Notes: a model not told the origin generated them from the sequence alone. 32,224 bases of DNA from Candidatus Bipolaricaulota bacterium (GCA_030550495.1 JAUQPG010000019.1:1-32224), one strand, 5' to 3'. Shown: positions 8,310 to 17,263, numbered from the stretch's first letter. Numbers and translations: made by a program.

Positions 8310-9800
8310 TCACCCGCGCCGAATGACGCACTTGCCCGGTCCAGTCATGACCTCATAGATCATCGGCGAACTATAGTTCACCGAGCGGTCTTCGATGATT
8401 ACAGTCGTCTCTCTGTTTCTGTAGGTCCCAAAGGGGATACGAGCCTTAAAATTCCCGCGCACAAGCACTCTTCCAGACTCACCAGAGCTTTGCGTACAGA
8501 TGATCGTCGTTGTGCCCGTGCCGGCATCAGGGTTGCCTGCGCGGATGATGAACGTGTCATTGCCTCCGCCGCCAAAGATAGTATCTATACCGTAGCGGCC
8601 GTCGATGACGTCATTACCTGGGCCGCCATCGATGAAGTCGTCACCGTCGCTGCCGATGATGATATCATTGCCCGCCTCGCCATATATTGTATCGTTGCCC
8701 CCACCCCCGATGATCCAATCATGGCCTGTAGAGGGGATGCCACCCTTGCTATCATCCCCGAATATCATGTCATCTCCTAGTGTTCCGACGATTCGATCAT
8801 TGCCGCAACCGCTGGAGGGACACGGACTGGGGCCGTTGGTGAAGTTTCCGTCGCCATCACCGCGAATAGTGACCCCAACGATGCCTTGATCGAGAGGCTG
8901 ACACACATCTTGACCAAAAGTCCCTTCCACGCTGCCCGTATAGCCGTTGCACACGGGCAGAGCGCGCGTGAAGGTCACTGTGACAGTCCGGTTGCCAGTC
9001 ATCCCCACTGTGCACGTGCGCTTATCTTGCGAGACGGAGTCGCAGCCGCTCCAGCTACTTACAGTGGAGCCGGCGTCGGGCGTTGCCGTTAGGATCACTT
9101 GCGTGTTGGTATCGAACGGTGCTGAGCACACAGAGCCGCAGTTGATCCCTGAAGGACTGCTTGTCACAGTGCCGCTGCCTGTGCCACTGATGTTTACGGT
9201 AAGTACAGGCTTTTGCGAGAACGTCGCGGTGACGGATTTGTTGGCATCCATAGTGATCTGGCATGTGCCTGTACCGCTGCACGCTCCGCCCCAGCCACTG
9301 AAAGACCAGCCAGAATCTGGACTGGCTGTCAGCGTGACAGTCGTGTTCGCGGCAAACGAAGCTGAGCACGTGCCACGACAGTTAGTGATCCCTGAGGGGC
9401 TACTGCTCACGGAACCATTCCCAGAGATCGTCACAGTGAGAGTGAATGTCGCTGTTGTTGTGAACGTAACCGTCACGGTGCGATTGCTCGTCATCGTAAC
9501 AGTGCATTGTCTTTGATCCGCCGAGACAGAGTCACAGCCGCTCCAGCCTTGTACACTCGAGCCAGGATCTGGTGTGGCTGTCAGCGTCACTGTCGTATTG
9601 CGAGAGAACTGAGCTGAGCAGACTGAGCCGCAGTTGATCCCCGCGGGATTGCTCGTGACCGTGCCGCTTCCCGTTCCGGCCTTCGTCACCGTCAGCGTGA
9701 CAAACACTTGCGAGACGCCAGGATTGGTACTGAGTAAGATCGCAAGCACAGCAGCACACCCGACCAGTACCCAGAGCTTTCTCTGATAGGTAGTTCTCAT
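8310..9800 (-). CDS. Exported protein with three InlB-B-like/'bacterial repeat' domains and C-terminal RTX (hemolysin-type calcium-binding) repeats
   Basis: Signal peptide; three repeats of VTVSGTGSGTVTSxPxGINCGxVCSAxFxxNTxVTLTATPDxGSxxxxWSGC...TVTVTF; RTX nonapeptides GGGGNDTIYGEAGNDIIIGSDGDDFIDGGPGNDVIDG. SD AAGGAGGT before ATG. Confidence 0.9.
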   Translation of the reverse strand: MRTTYQRKLWVLVGCAAVLAILLSTNPGVSQVFVTLTVTKAGTGSGTVTSNPAGINCGSVCSAQFSRNTTVTLTATPDPGSSVQGWSGCDSVSADQRQCTVTMTSNRTVTVTFTTTATFTLTVTISGNGSVSSSPSGITNCRGTCSASFAANTTVTLTASPDSGWSFSGWGGACSGTGTCQITMDANKSVTATFSQKPVLTVNISGTGSGTVTSSPSGINCGSVCSAPFDTNTQVILTATPDAGSTVSSWSGCDSVSQDKRTCTVGMTGNRTVTVTFTRALPVCNGYTGSVEGTFGQDVCQPLDQGIVGVTIRGDGDGNFTNGPSPCPSSGCGNDRIVGTLGDDMIFGDDSKGGIPSTGHDWIIGGGGNDTIYGEAGNDIIIGSDGDDFIDGGPGNDVIDGRYGIDTIFGGGGNDTFIIRAGNPDAGTGTTTIICTQSSGESGRVLVRGNFKARIPFGTYRNRETTVIIEDRSVNYSSPMIYEVMTGPGKCVIRRG

Positions 9801-9825
9801 AAGACCTCCTTCTTGAGACCCTGCA

Positions 9826-9854
9826 ATTATAACTGAAAGCTTTAGCCTTGTGAA
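9826..9854 (-). promoter_or_regulatory. Sigma70-like promoter TTCACA-17-TATAAT for the RTX/InlB-like gene
   Basis: Minus strand: TTCACA (9854-9849), 17-nt spacer, TATAAT (9831-9826), then SD and ATG at 9800. Confidence 0.7.
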
Positions 9855-10021
9855 ATCAAGCCACTCAAAAAATTATATAAGATGTGATTTCCCCAAAACG
9901 GTAATATGCGTTACATTGGATGATCTTGTTGAGCGCGCGCGGACTTTGTATAGGGGCTGCTCCGGGTGCCTTGCGTGCGGGTACTAAGTCTGCTAGAGTA
10001 AAAGAGACGAGAGAGGCTTTT

Positions 10022-11299
10022 ATGAAGACCCTGTCGCGCCGCGATTTTCTCAAAGCAAGCTGCGCTACTGCGCTTGCCATGCCAATGCTGTTGCAGGGCT
10101 CTGTGCAAGCTCAAACACCCGCGAGCGATTGGCCCATGTTTCGCCGCGATCTGTTTCATACAGGGCGAGCTACCAAAACAAGTAAGATGACGGCTCCTAA
10201 AGAACGCTGGAACGCTTTCACGCGGGGGTTGGTCGAATCGTCTGCTGCCGTGGGCGACATAGACGGCGACGGCGTCGTAGAAGTCGTCGTCGGCTCGTAT
10301 GATGGCAATCTCTATGCGTATCAAGGGCGCACCGGGGCCCTCAAATGGCGCTATGCGACCAAGGATTGGGTCTACGCCTCCCCGGCGATCGCCGACGCCG
10401 ACGGCGACGGAAGACTCGAAGTCGCCATCGGCTCCCAAGACAAGAGTTTTGCGCTCTTAGACGGGCGCACCGGACGCCCCAAATGGACGTTTCTCACCGG
10501 AGATGGCATTCTCTCCTCCCCAGCAATAGCTGACATTGACGGCGACGGCAAATCTGAAGTGATCGTGGGGTCGGAGCGCGTCTACGCGTTCGACGGCCGT
10601 ACTGGCTCAGTGAAATGGAAGTTTCTCCCTGAATTTCCTGCGCGCTCCTCGCCGGCTATTGCCGATATAGACGGCGACGGCAAACTCGAGGTTGTCATTG
10701 GTTCTTTGGATGGAAAGCTCTACGCCCTTGATGGGCGCACGGGCACAGCAAGATGGGCCTTCAATACGAATGGCCCCGTCGAGTCGTCTCCAGCAATCGG
10801 TGATCTCGATGGCGATGGGAAACTCGAAGTGACTGTGGGCTCCAGTAAGCGTGGGGTCTTCTGTGTGGACGGGCGCACAGGGCAGCAGCGATGGTTCTTC
10901 GAAGCGAACCGCGAGCGTATCCCCTCGTCCCCAGCGATCGGCGATCTCGACGGCGATGGAAGACTCGAAGTCGCCATTGGGATTAACGATCATAGAGTGC
11001 TCGCGCTCGCGGGCCCAGACGGAAAGTTGAAATGGAGCTTTCCCACAAATGATCTTGTTGAGTCCTCCCCGGCGATCGCGGACATTGACGGCGACGGCAA
11101 GCTCGAGGTCATAGTCGGCTCGCACGACGGCCATCTTTATTGTGTAGACGGGCGCAGCGGGGCGCGCAAGTGGGCCTATCGCCCCAGAGCTGCCGCGCAG
11201 TTCTTCTCCTCCCCAACGCTTGCTGATCTTGACGGCGATGGGCTTTTAGAAATTATCATTGGGAACAACAACAGCGGGCTTTATGTCCTGGGCGCCTGA
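10022..11299 (+). CDS. Tat-exported FG-GAP/PQQ-like beta-propeller repeat protein
   Basis: Twin-arginine signal MKTLSRRDFLKASCATALAMPMLLQG starting at 10022; many ~37-45 aa repeats 'SSPAIADIDGDGKLEVIVGSHDGHLYCVDGRTGxxKW'. Start set at the Tat signal, not at the ORF-track start 9920. Confidence 0.9.
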   Translation: MKTLSRRDFLKASCATALAMPMLLQGSVQAQTPASDWPMFRRDLFHTGRATKTSKMTAPKERWNAFTRGLVESSAAVGDIDGDGVVEVVVGSYDGNLYAYQGRTGALKWRYATKDWVYASPAIADADGDGRLEVAIGSQDKSFALLDGRTGRPKWTFLTGDGILSSPAIADIDGDGKSEVIVGSERVYAFDGRTGSVKWKFLPEFPARSSPAIADIDGDGKLEVVIGSLDGKLYALDGRTGTARWAFNTNGPVESSPAIGDLDGDGKLEVTVGSSKRGVFCVDGRTGQQRWFFEANRERIPSSPAIGDLDGDGRLEVAIGINDHRVLALAGPDGKLKWSFPTNDLVESSPAIADIDGDGKLEVIVGSHDGHLYCVDGRSGARKWAYRPRAAAQFFSSPTLADLDGDGLLEIIIGNNNSGLYVLGA

Positions 11300-11748
11300 G
11301 GGCGCTCGATGCGAATTCGTCGTCTCTGTTCGGGCAATAGCTCTATATAGATGCGCCAGCACCCCTGAGGCAGCAGCTCTTCCGTCTTCTCTCCCCACTC
11401 GATGACCGTAATCCCCTGGGAGCGCACGATATCTTCAAAGCCGATCTCGCGCAGCTCGTCTACCTTGTGAATTCTATAGGCGTCGAAGTGATAGAGCGGG
11501 ACTCTTCCATGATACTCATGCATGAGCACGAACGTCGGCGAGCGCACTCGCTCAGTCACTCCGAGCCCTTGAGCGAGCCCCTGCACAAATGTCGTCTTGC
11601 CAACCCCTAGTTCCCCAATGAGCAAGAGGCAATCGCCGGGCTGGAGTGCTGCAGCGAGCTGCGCTGCAAGATGGCACGTCTCTTCCGGGCTTGTGGAGAT
11701 GAACTCCTGCTGCTCTTCTCTTGGAGAGAGGGCGAGGGTGAGAGGCAT
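11281..11748 (-). CDS. tsaE: tRNA threonylcarbamoyladenosine biosynthesis ATPase TsaE (YjeE family)
   Basis: LIGELGVGKTTFVQGLAQGLGV (Walker A), SPTFVLMHEYHGRVPLYHFDAYRI, VIEWGEKTEELLP. Confidence 0.93.
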   Translation of the reverse strand: MPLTLALSPREEQQEFISTSPEETCHLAAQLAAALQPGDCLLLIGELGVGKTTFVQGLAQGLGVTERVRSPTFVLMHEYHGRVPLYHFDAYRIHKVDELREIGFEDIVRSQGITVIEWGEKTEELLPQGCWRIYIELLPEQRRRIRIERPQAPRT

Positions 11749-12230
11749 TACGCGTGCTTGTCAGCGACACAGGACGCTGCGTAAGAGTCGGGCTTGGTCT
11801 TGACGGGGAAGCCGCTGGCCATGATCATCCCCACGACTTCGTCGATCAGTTCGCGAGTCCGTCCATTGCGCCCTACGTCTACGTGAATCTCTAAGTTATA
11901 ATCGAGCATGGTGCGCCGCTCCAGCTCCTCCATCAAGTCTTTCGCCAACTCGAAGCTGAGCAGTGCTTCTCGATAGATCTTTTGACGTAATGTATAGATA
12001 TTGCGCTCGCGAATGCGCTTCCAAAAATATCGTCCGCCCTTGCCCACCCGATGGATGATAATCGCTGTGACGAAGTCCATCTCGCCAGGACTGGAGTGAG
12101 AGTCGCTCCCTACCATGATCTCGTAGCGCGTCTGGGGATCCTCTTCCATGATGCGCACGATCTCATCGACGACTTGCTCAAAAGTCAGTCGGCCCATAGT
12201 GGGGCTGTAGAACCGTGCTGTCTTAAACAT
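11748..12230 (-). CDS. YkuK/DUF458 family (RNase H-like) protein
   Basis: TFEQVVDEIVRIMEEDPQTRYEIMVGSDSHS...FVTAIIIHRVGKGGRYFWKRI...EIHVDVGRNGRTRELIDEVVGMIMASGFPVKTKPDSYAASCVADKHA. Stop overlaps tsaE start (TAATG). Confidence 0.85.
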   Translation of the reverse strand: MFKTARFYSPTMGRLTFEQVVDEIVRIMEEDPQTRYEIMVGSDSHSSPGEMDFVTAIIIHRVGKGGRYFWKRIRERNIYTLRQKIYREALLSFELAKDLMEELERRTMLDYNLEIHVDVGRNGRTRELIDEVVGMIMASGFPVKTKPDSYAASCVADKHA

Positions 12231-12308
12231 ACTCCTGCGTCAGCCCTCCACAGCGCCAATTATATAGCACTGGGCAGCGCAGAGCAATTTTCGGAGGAGG
12301 CAGGGAGG

Positions 12309-12340
12309 GGAAGGCGGGAGGGGTTGATCCCGCCTTCCCG
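12309..12340. other. Strong GC-rich hairpin (about 12-bp stem GGGAAGGCGGGA/TCCCGCCTTCCC)
   Basis: Perfect inverted repeat read directly; no poly-T tract follows on either strand. End coordinates are good to a few bp. Confidence 0.6.
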
Positions 12341-12400
12341 GGGAATGAGGTTAGCAACCACCGGCCATAGGAGCGCCCCGGAGGAGGGTGCCCCTACGAC

Positions 12401-12587
12401 CGCAGGAAGAACCTAGGTTTCCCTCGCCCGTGGGGACTCGAACCCCGGCCAAGTCCAGACTGGGGAAAAATCCGCGCCGAAGGAGGTTGGCAGGAGCGAC
12501 GCGGCAAAACCCTGGTCCGTCGGGCCGTAAACCCGCTCCCTTGGCTGGCACCATGCCACGGACTCTGCTCTGTCGGTTCTTCCTGTG
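12401..12587 (+). ncRNA. Candidate structured RNA with closing helix, internal helices and possible pseudoknot (identity unknown)
   Basis: CAGGAAGAACC (12403-12413) pairs with GGTTCTTCCTG (12575-12585) and extends by G-U and C-G; CCGGCCAAG (12445-12453) with CTTGGCTGG (12540-12548); GGAGCG (12493-12498) with CGCTCC (12534-12539); crossing GTCCGT (12515-12520) with ACGGAC (12558-12563). Both imperfect pairs are G-U only in plus-strand RNA. Confidence 0.4.
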
Positions 12588-12647
12588 AGCGATCATCGCT
12601 GATCACTCTATTCCCTTTCCCGCGGGAGCTCAAGGACCCCCGTCTGT

Positions 12648-12744
12648 TGTTCTGAGCGAGTTCGTCAGAGCGCTGAGTGTCTCTTGTCCCTTAGCACAAG
12701 GGACATCCTTCTCAAGTATACAAGGATCTCTGTGCAAAAGAGAT
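12648..12744. other. Four back-to-back small hairpins
   Basis: TCTGA..TCAGA (12651-12669), TGTCCCTT..AAGGGACA (12685-12705), ATCCTT..AAGGAT (12705-12727), ATCTCT..AGAGAT (12726-12744). Confidence 0.55.
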
Positions 12745-12771
12745 GACTCTTCCGTGAAAATCTCGTGCAAG

Positions 12772-13203
12772 CTAGGACGGCGGCAGCTCCGAGATCTCCC
12801 AGTAATCGAGCACAGTGTTGATGACTTTAATGAACTCAGTGGTGCTTGGGGGCTTGGGGATGTAACCACTAGCTCCGGAATTATATGCCTTGACGATATC
12901 TTCTTCGCGCTTGGAGACCGTCAGGACAATGACGGGGATGCGCTTTAAGGTGGGGTCCTGGCGGATCTGCGCTAAGACTTCATGGCCGCTGAGCTTGGGC
13001 AGGTTCAGATCCAAAAAGATGAGATCGGGCCGGGGGGCGTCGGCGAACTTCCCCTTCTTGTGGAGAAAGTCGAGCGCCTCCTGCCCGTCTTGGACTACAT
13101 AGAGATCGCTCTGCACGTTGCCCTTCTTCAGCGATCGTTCCGCGATCTTCACGTCGTCGGGGTTGTCCTCCACCAAGAGTATTTTGAGTTTTCTGTTGCG
13201 CAT
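12772..13203 (-). CDS. Response regulator receiver protein (single REC domain, Rcp1-like)
   Basis: ILLVEDNPDDVKIAERSL...DLIFLDLNLPKLSGHEVLAQIRQDPTLKRIPVIVLTVSKREEDI...GYIPKPPSTTEF. Confidence 0.93.
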   Translation of the reverse strand: MRNRKLKILLVEDNPDDVKIAERSLKKGNVQSDLYVVQDGQEALDFLHKKGKFADAPRPDLIFLDLNLPKLSGHEVLAQIRQDPTLKRIPVIVLTVSKREEDIVKAYNSGASGYIPKPPSTTEFIKVINTVLDYWEISELPPS

Positions 13204-13221
13204 AGCTCACCTCAAGGGACT

Positions 13222-15021
13222 TCAGTGCCGTACTAAAGCGGCTTCTTTGATCATGCCGCTGCCGTTGCTGCTGAGTTTCTGGGAGAAGCGCGGGTTGGGC
13301 AGCGTGAAATAGAACGTACTGCCCTCACCGACCTTCGACTCCACCCAGATGCGCCCGCCGTACTCCTCAACGATCCGCTTACAGATGGTTAACCCCGCAC
13401 CGGTGCTCTCGTAGTCATCCCCGCGTGGGTTGAGCCGCTCAAAGAGCTCAAAGATCTTGTCTAAGTACTGCTCCTCAATGCCGATGCCGTTATCGCGCAC
13501 ATAGAACTTATAGAACTCTCCTTGTTGCGACCAGCCGATCTCGACGCGCTTCTCCGGCTTATCGTTGTATTTGATAGCATTGGAGATCAGATTCCCGAAG
13601 AGTTCGACCATATGGGTGCGGTTCGCGATGATGATGGGCATCGTCTTGGGCAGCCGGAGTTCGACGTTCTCCAGGCGGGCTTTCATATCTTCCTTGATCT
13701 GTTCGAAGACCTCGCTGAGATAGACTTTTTCGAGGGTCTCGTGGCGTGTCCCGATGCGACTGAGCCGTAGCAAGTCATCAATGAGATTCTGCATCCGTAG
13801 GCTCGCGCGGTTGATTCTCGTAAGATAGTCTTTGCCATCTTCATCAAGTTTATCGTAGTAATCTTCTAGGAGATACTGGCTGAAGGCTGAGATCGTTCTG
13901 AGGGGCTCTTTCAAGTCATGGGAGACGACGTGGGTGAACTGCTCTAATTGTTGATTCTTCTCTTCAAGGCGCTTGGTCTTCTCCTGGAGGCTTTGCTCCA
14001 GGCGCTTCTTTTCTGTAATGTCAATGAAGTGATCGATGCGCCCGCCCTTGTAGCGCTCGGTCGCTACAGGGATGCTGCGATACTCTAAGATCCGTTCGGT
14101 GTCGTGGGTCTGGACGGTGAAGATGAACGGCTCAGCAGACCCCGTGGTGATCTTCTCGAAGTCATCGGGGTGGACCAGGGAGCGCTTTGCTCGCCACAGG
14201 GCGCGGCGCACCTCGCACCCGATCATCTCATCCCGGTCGAGATCAAAGAATCGTTCGAGGGTGCGATTGGCCCAGATGACCCGCTGGTCTTTATCTAAGA
14301 GCAAGATCCCCGTGTCGAGGGTGTCGATAGCGTCTTCGATGAGGTAGCGATAGCGCGCTTGGGCTTCGCGGACTTTGTTTTCTAATTCCGCTAACGCGGA
14401 CAGATCACGCATCTCCAGAGCAAGCCGTGCTAGGCGATTCTGCTCCAGGCGCACGAGCTTGAGCTCGACGGGGATCATCTCTTTGCGCTGGGAGATGGTG
14501 CGTAGTTTTGTTGGGCCGGCCTCGCCCCGCAGAGCGGCACGCCCAAGCTCCTCGCGAAAGCGCGCTTGGTCGTCGGGATGGATAAACTCCCAGACCCGTC
14601 GGGGCGACCCGAAGACCTCCGTAGCGCGATCATTGCCCTCGAGGATTTGCCCCTCAGTGTCGATAAGATAGGCGAAGTTCAAGGAGCGCTTAAAAAACTG
14701 ATGTTCAGCGGCTTTTATCTTTTTCGTCGGTATAGGGTGCTTGAACCGGTGCCACAGGCCCACTCCTGTGCCGAGGGCGAAATAGCCTGCTCCAAGTACG
14801 AGCAACAGCTTCGATGATGGGACAAAGAGCGCGGAGCAGAGCAAGCTCGCCGTTCCGCTGAGGAGTCCTCCAAGGAGGCCGAAACACCAACCGCTCAGCA
14901 GCACGGGGATGCTCAGCACCGTTAGCACCTCTATTCCCCGATAATCTCCCAACCCCAACAAGAAAAAGACAGCTACACCATACAAGACAATTATAGCTCC
15001 AATGCGCGTGAGCCCGCTCAT
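13222..15021 (-). CDS. Membrane-bound PAS-domain sensor histidine kinase
   Basis: N-terminal TM helices, PAS segments, HisKA motif FTHVVSHDLKEPLRTISAFSQYL, HATPase motifs NLISNAIKYNDKP, DNGIGIEEQYLDKIFELFERL, GAGLTICKRIVEEYGGRIWVES. Confidence 0.93.
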   Translation of the reverse strand: MSGLTRIGAIIVLYGVAVFFLLGLGDYRGIEVLTVLSIPVLLSGWCFGLLGGLLSGTASLLCSALFVPSSKLLLVLGAGYFALGTGVGLWHRFKHPIPTKKIKAAEHQFFKRSLNFAYLIDTEGQILEGNDRATEVFGSPRRVWEFIHPDDQARFREELGRAALRGEAGPTKLRTISQRKEMIPVELKLVRLEQNRLARLALEMRDLSALAELENKVREAQARYRYLIEDAIDTLDTGILLLDKDQRVIWANRTLERFFDLDRDEMIGCEVRRALWRAKRSLVHPDDFEKITTGSAEPFIFTVQTHDTERILEYRSIPVATERYKGGRIDHFIDITEKKRLEQSLQEKTKRLEEKNQQLEQFTHVVSHDLKEPLRTISAFSQYLLEDYYDKLDEDGKDYLTRINRASLRMQNLIDDLLRLSRIGTRHETLEKVYLSEVFEQIKEDMKARLENVELRLPKTMPIIIANRTHMVELFGNLISNAIKYNDKPEKRVEIGWSQQGEFYKFYVRDNGIGIEEQYLDKIFELFERLNPRGDDYESTGAGLTICKRIVEEYGGRIWVESKVGEGSTFYFTLPNPRFSQKLSSNGSGMIKEAALVRH

Positions 15022-15114
15022 ACTTGCCTCAGCGCTCTTGGGTTGAGTCTACTTTATGCGGGGTGCTGGGGAAAGGACATCTGTCCCATCTCCAGGCGAA
15101 GGTTGACCCTCTCC

Positions 15115-15804
15115 TTAGATTATGAGATTGTCGCTAAGGCGGAACGGGAAGGGCTCGGCCATCGCCTCGAGCGATTTGTGGTCGAGGACGGTCACCTTGC
15201 GGTCGTCGACCGCGATGACCCCGCGCTCCTCCAGCTCCCCCAGCGTTCGGATCGCCGTCTTGGAGCTGACTCCGGCCATCTCAGCGAGTTCAGTGCGGGA
15301 GAGCTCGATCCCGCTCTCCCCAAGCCTCAGGATGATTCGCGCGAGCCGCTCCTTGCTCCCGTTGTAGCTGCGTTCGGCGAGCTTGCACTGGAACGCCTTG
15401 AGCTCCTCACTGAGCTTCTCAAAGAGCCGGAAGACTACAGGGGGATGGCGGATCAAGAAGTCAAAAAAGTCGCCGCGCTCCAAAAAGCCCACGACGGTCT
15501 TAGTGAGGGTCTTGGCGTATGCGATGTGCACGCCCTTATCGAAGAGCGTCGTCTCACCGATGATCTCGCCAGGGCCAACGAGTTTCAGAATCTGTTTCTT
15601 CCCCCCTAGCGTGCGCTTGACCAGCTTCACTTGCCCCTCAAAGACGAGATAGAACCCGAACGCCGGCGCGCCCTCTTGAAAGATGATCTCGCCGCGGCCG
15701 TATTTGATCTTCCGGATCTTGCTCTCCAGCTCGCTGAGGTCCTTAGGGCTTAAGTCCGAGAAGATCTTAAAATCTTTGAGTTCAACCATCCCTCTCACCA
15801 CCAT
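15115..15804 (-). CDS. Crp/Fnr family transcriptional regulator
   Basis: cNMP-binding fold (GEIIFQEGAPAFGFYLVFEGQVKL...GPGEIIGETTLF) and C-terminal HTH (LSRTELAEMAGVSSKTAIRTLGELEERGVI). Confidence 0.92.
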   Translation of the reverse strand: MVVRGMVELKDFKIFSDLSPKDLSELESKIRKIKYGRGEIIFQEGAPAFGFYLVFEGQVKLVKRTLGGKKQILKLVGPGEIIGETTLFDKGVHIAYAKTLTKTVVGFLERGDFFDFLIRHPPVVFRLFEKLSEELKAFQCKLAERSYNGSKERLARIILRLGESGIELSRTELAEMAGVSSKTAIRTLGELEERGVIAVDDRKVTVLDHKSLEAMAEPFPFRLSDNLII

Positions 15805-15848
15805 GTGGAGTATTTACTATTATAAGCAAGTCTCCTCCCGCCCGTCAA

Positions 15849-16301
15849 TTATTGAAGTCTCCCTATAGGAGCTTCTTCCTTAGCTACGGCTAGAACGATG
15901 CTCGTGTTCGTCCGCTCGATGGCTGGATGGCTTAAGAGCCTTTTGATCTCTTGGTTCATGCTCTCTTGGTCGCGGAACTTCCCGATCACTAAGATATCGA
16001 ACTCTCCAGTGATCTCGTAGACATGGGTGAGGTGCTCGTCGTTCTTCTGGAGTTCCTCGACGATCTTAGGGATTTGGTTGCCTCGGGCTTTGATGAGCGT
16101 CACGGTTGTGATGGGGTAGCCCAATTTTTCGTAGTCGACGAGGGCTTTATAGCCACGGATGACCCCTTGCAGTTCGAGCTCGCGCAGCCGATGGCTGACA
16201 GTGGCTGTGGAGACCCCTAGGTGTCGGGCGATCTGGCGTAGACTTGCTCGCCCATCCTTCTGCAGATACTCTACAATGCGACGGTCCAGATCTTTATACA
16301 T
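15849..16301 (-). CDS. Lrp/AsnC family transcriptional regulator
   Basis: MYKDLDRRIVEYLQKDGRASLRQIARHLGVSTATVSHRLRELELQGVIRGYKALVDYEKLGYPI... AsnC ligand-binding domain. Start placed at MYKDLD (16301). Confidence 0.92.
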   Translation of the reverse strand: MYKDLDRRIVEYLQKDGRASLRQIARHLGVSTATVSHRLRELELQGVIRGYKALVDYEKLGYPITTVTLIKARGNQIPKIVEELQKNDEHLTHVYEITGEFDILVIGKFRDQESMNQEIKRLLSHPAIERTNTSIVLAVAKEEAPIGRLQ

Positions 16302-16426
16302 AGAGCATGGCTGCCGCCTCTCCCGCAGGGGACGGACTCCAGTACGGTATGATTCTAGCACATCGAGGCCCCCGCGTGCAAGCTTGACGGCTACACCGGC
16401 TCATGCTATGATCGAGAGAGATCGCA

Positions 16427-17263
16427 ATGGATGAGAAGATTACTATCCCCAAGCTGCGCGCCATGAAAGAGGCCCGGGAGAAGATCACTATGCTCACGGC
16501 CTATGATTGGCCCACAGCTCTTCTCTTAGATCGCGCGGGCATCGAGATTCTCTTAGTAGGCGATTCTGTGGGCAACAATATCTTGGGCTATGCTGACACG
16601 ATGCCCGTGACGATGGACGAGATGATCCATCACACCAAGGCCGTGCGGCGTGGGATCAAGCGCGCCCTGCTTGTGGGGGATATGCCCTTTCTCTCGTATC
16701 AGATCTCAGCTGAGCAGGCTCTTGCGAACGCCGGACGCTTTCTCAAAGAAGGGGGCGCGGAGGCCGTCAAACTCGAAGGCGGAGCTGAGATGGCTGACAT
16801 TATCAGCCTGTTAGTGCGGCGCGGCATCCCCGTGATGGGCCATATCGGGCTGACGCCGCAGCGCGCGGCCCAGCTTGGGGGCTTGAAGGTCCAAGGGCGC
16901 GACGAAGAGACCGCGCAGAAGCTCTTACACGACGCGAAGATCTTAGAAGAAGCCGGGGTCTTCTCGCTCGTGCTCGAAGCCGTCCCCTGGGCCTTGGCTA
17001 AGCTCATCACCGAGCGCGTCAAGATTCCGACTATCGGCATTGGCGCGGGGCCCTACTGCGACGGCCAAGTCCTGGTCGTCACGGACATGATCGGGCTATC
17101 GCTGGGGATCTCGCCCAAGTTCTCCAAGCGCTACGCCCACGTTGCTGAAGAGATCGAGCGTGCTGCAAAGGAATTCCTTCACGACGTGAAGTCTGGAAGA
17201 TTCCCCACCATCGAGGAGCACAGCTTCAAGATCAGCGAAGAAGTGCTTCAGAAGCTCCAATGA
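16427..17263 (+). CDS. panB: 3-methyl-2-oxobutanoate hydroxymethyltransferase
   Basis: ITMLTAYDWPTALLLDRAGIEILLVGDSVGNNILGYADTMPVTMDEMIHHTKAV...HIGLTPQ...PTIGIGAGPYCDGQVLVVTDMIGL. Confidence 0.97.
   Translation: MDEKITIPKLRAMKEAREKITMLTAYDWPTALLLDRAGIEILLVGDSVGNNILGYADTMPVTMDEMIHHTKAVRRGIKRALLVGDMPFLSYQISAEQALANAGRFLKEGGAEAVKLEGGAEMADIISLLVRRGIPVMGHIGLTPQRAAQLGGLKVQGRDEETAQKLLHDAKILEEAGVFSLVLEAVPWALAKLITERVKIPTIGIGAGPYCDGQVLVVTDMIGLSLGISPKFSKRYAHVAEEIERAAKEFLHDVKSGRFPTIEEHSFKISEEVLQKLQ

Noticed and set aside
12430-12446. tRNA T-arm-like GGGGTTCGAGTCCCC on the minus strand
   Set aside because: No cloverleaf, acceptor stem or CCA can be built around it; also tested by eye as a tmRNA 3' end and rejected.
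12401-12587. Assignment as RNase P RNA
   Set aside because: Lacks the conserved GAGGAAAGTCC and ACAGAA..GGCTTA segments on either strand and is too short.
12351-12633. Two overlapping minus-strand ORFs of 79-81 aa in the structured gap
   Set aside because: Arg/Gly/Ser-rich translations in alternative frames, no SD, and coincident with strong secondary structure; more likely noncoding.
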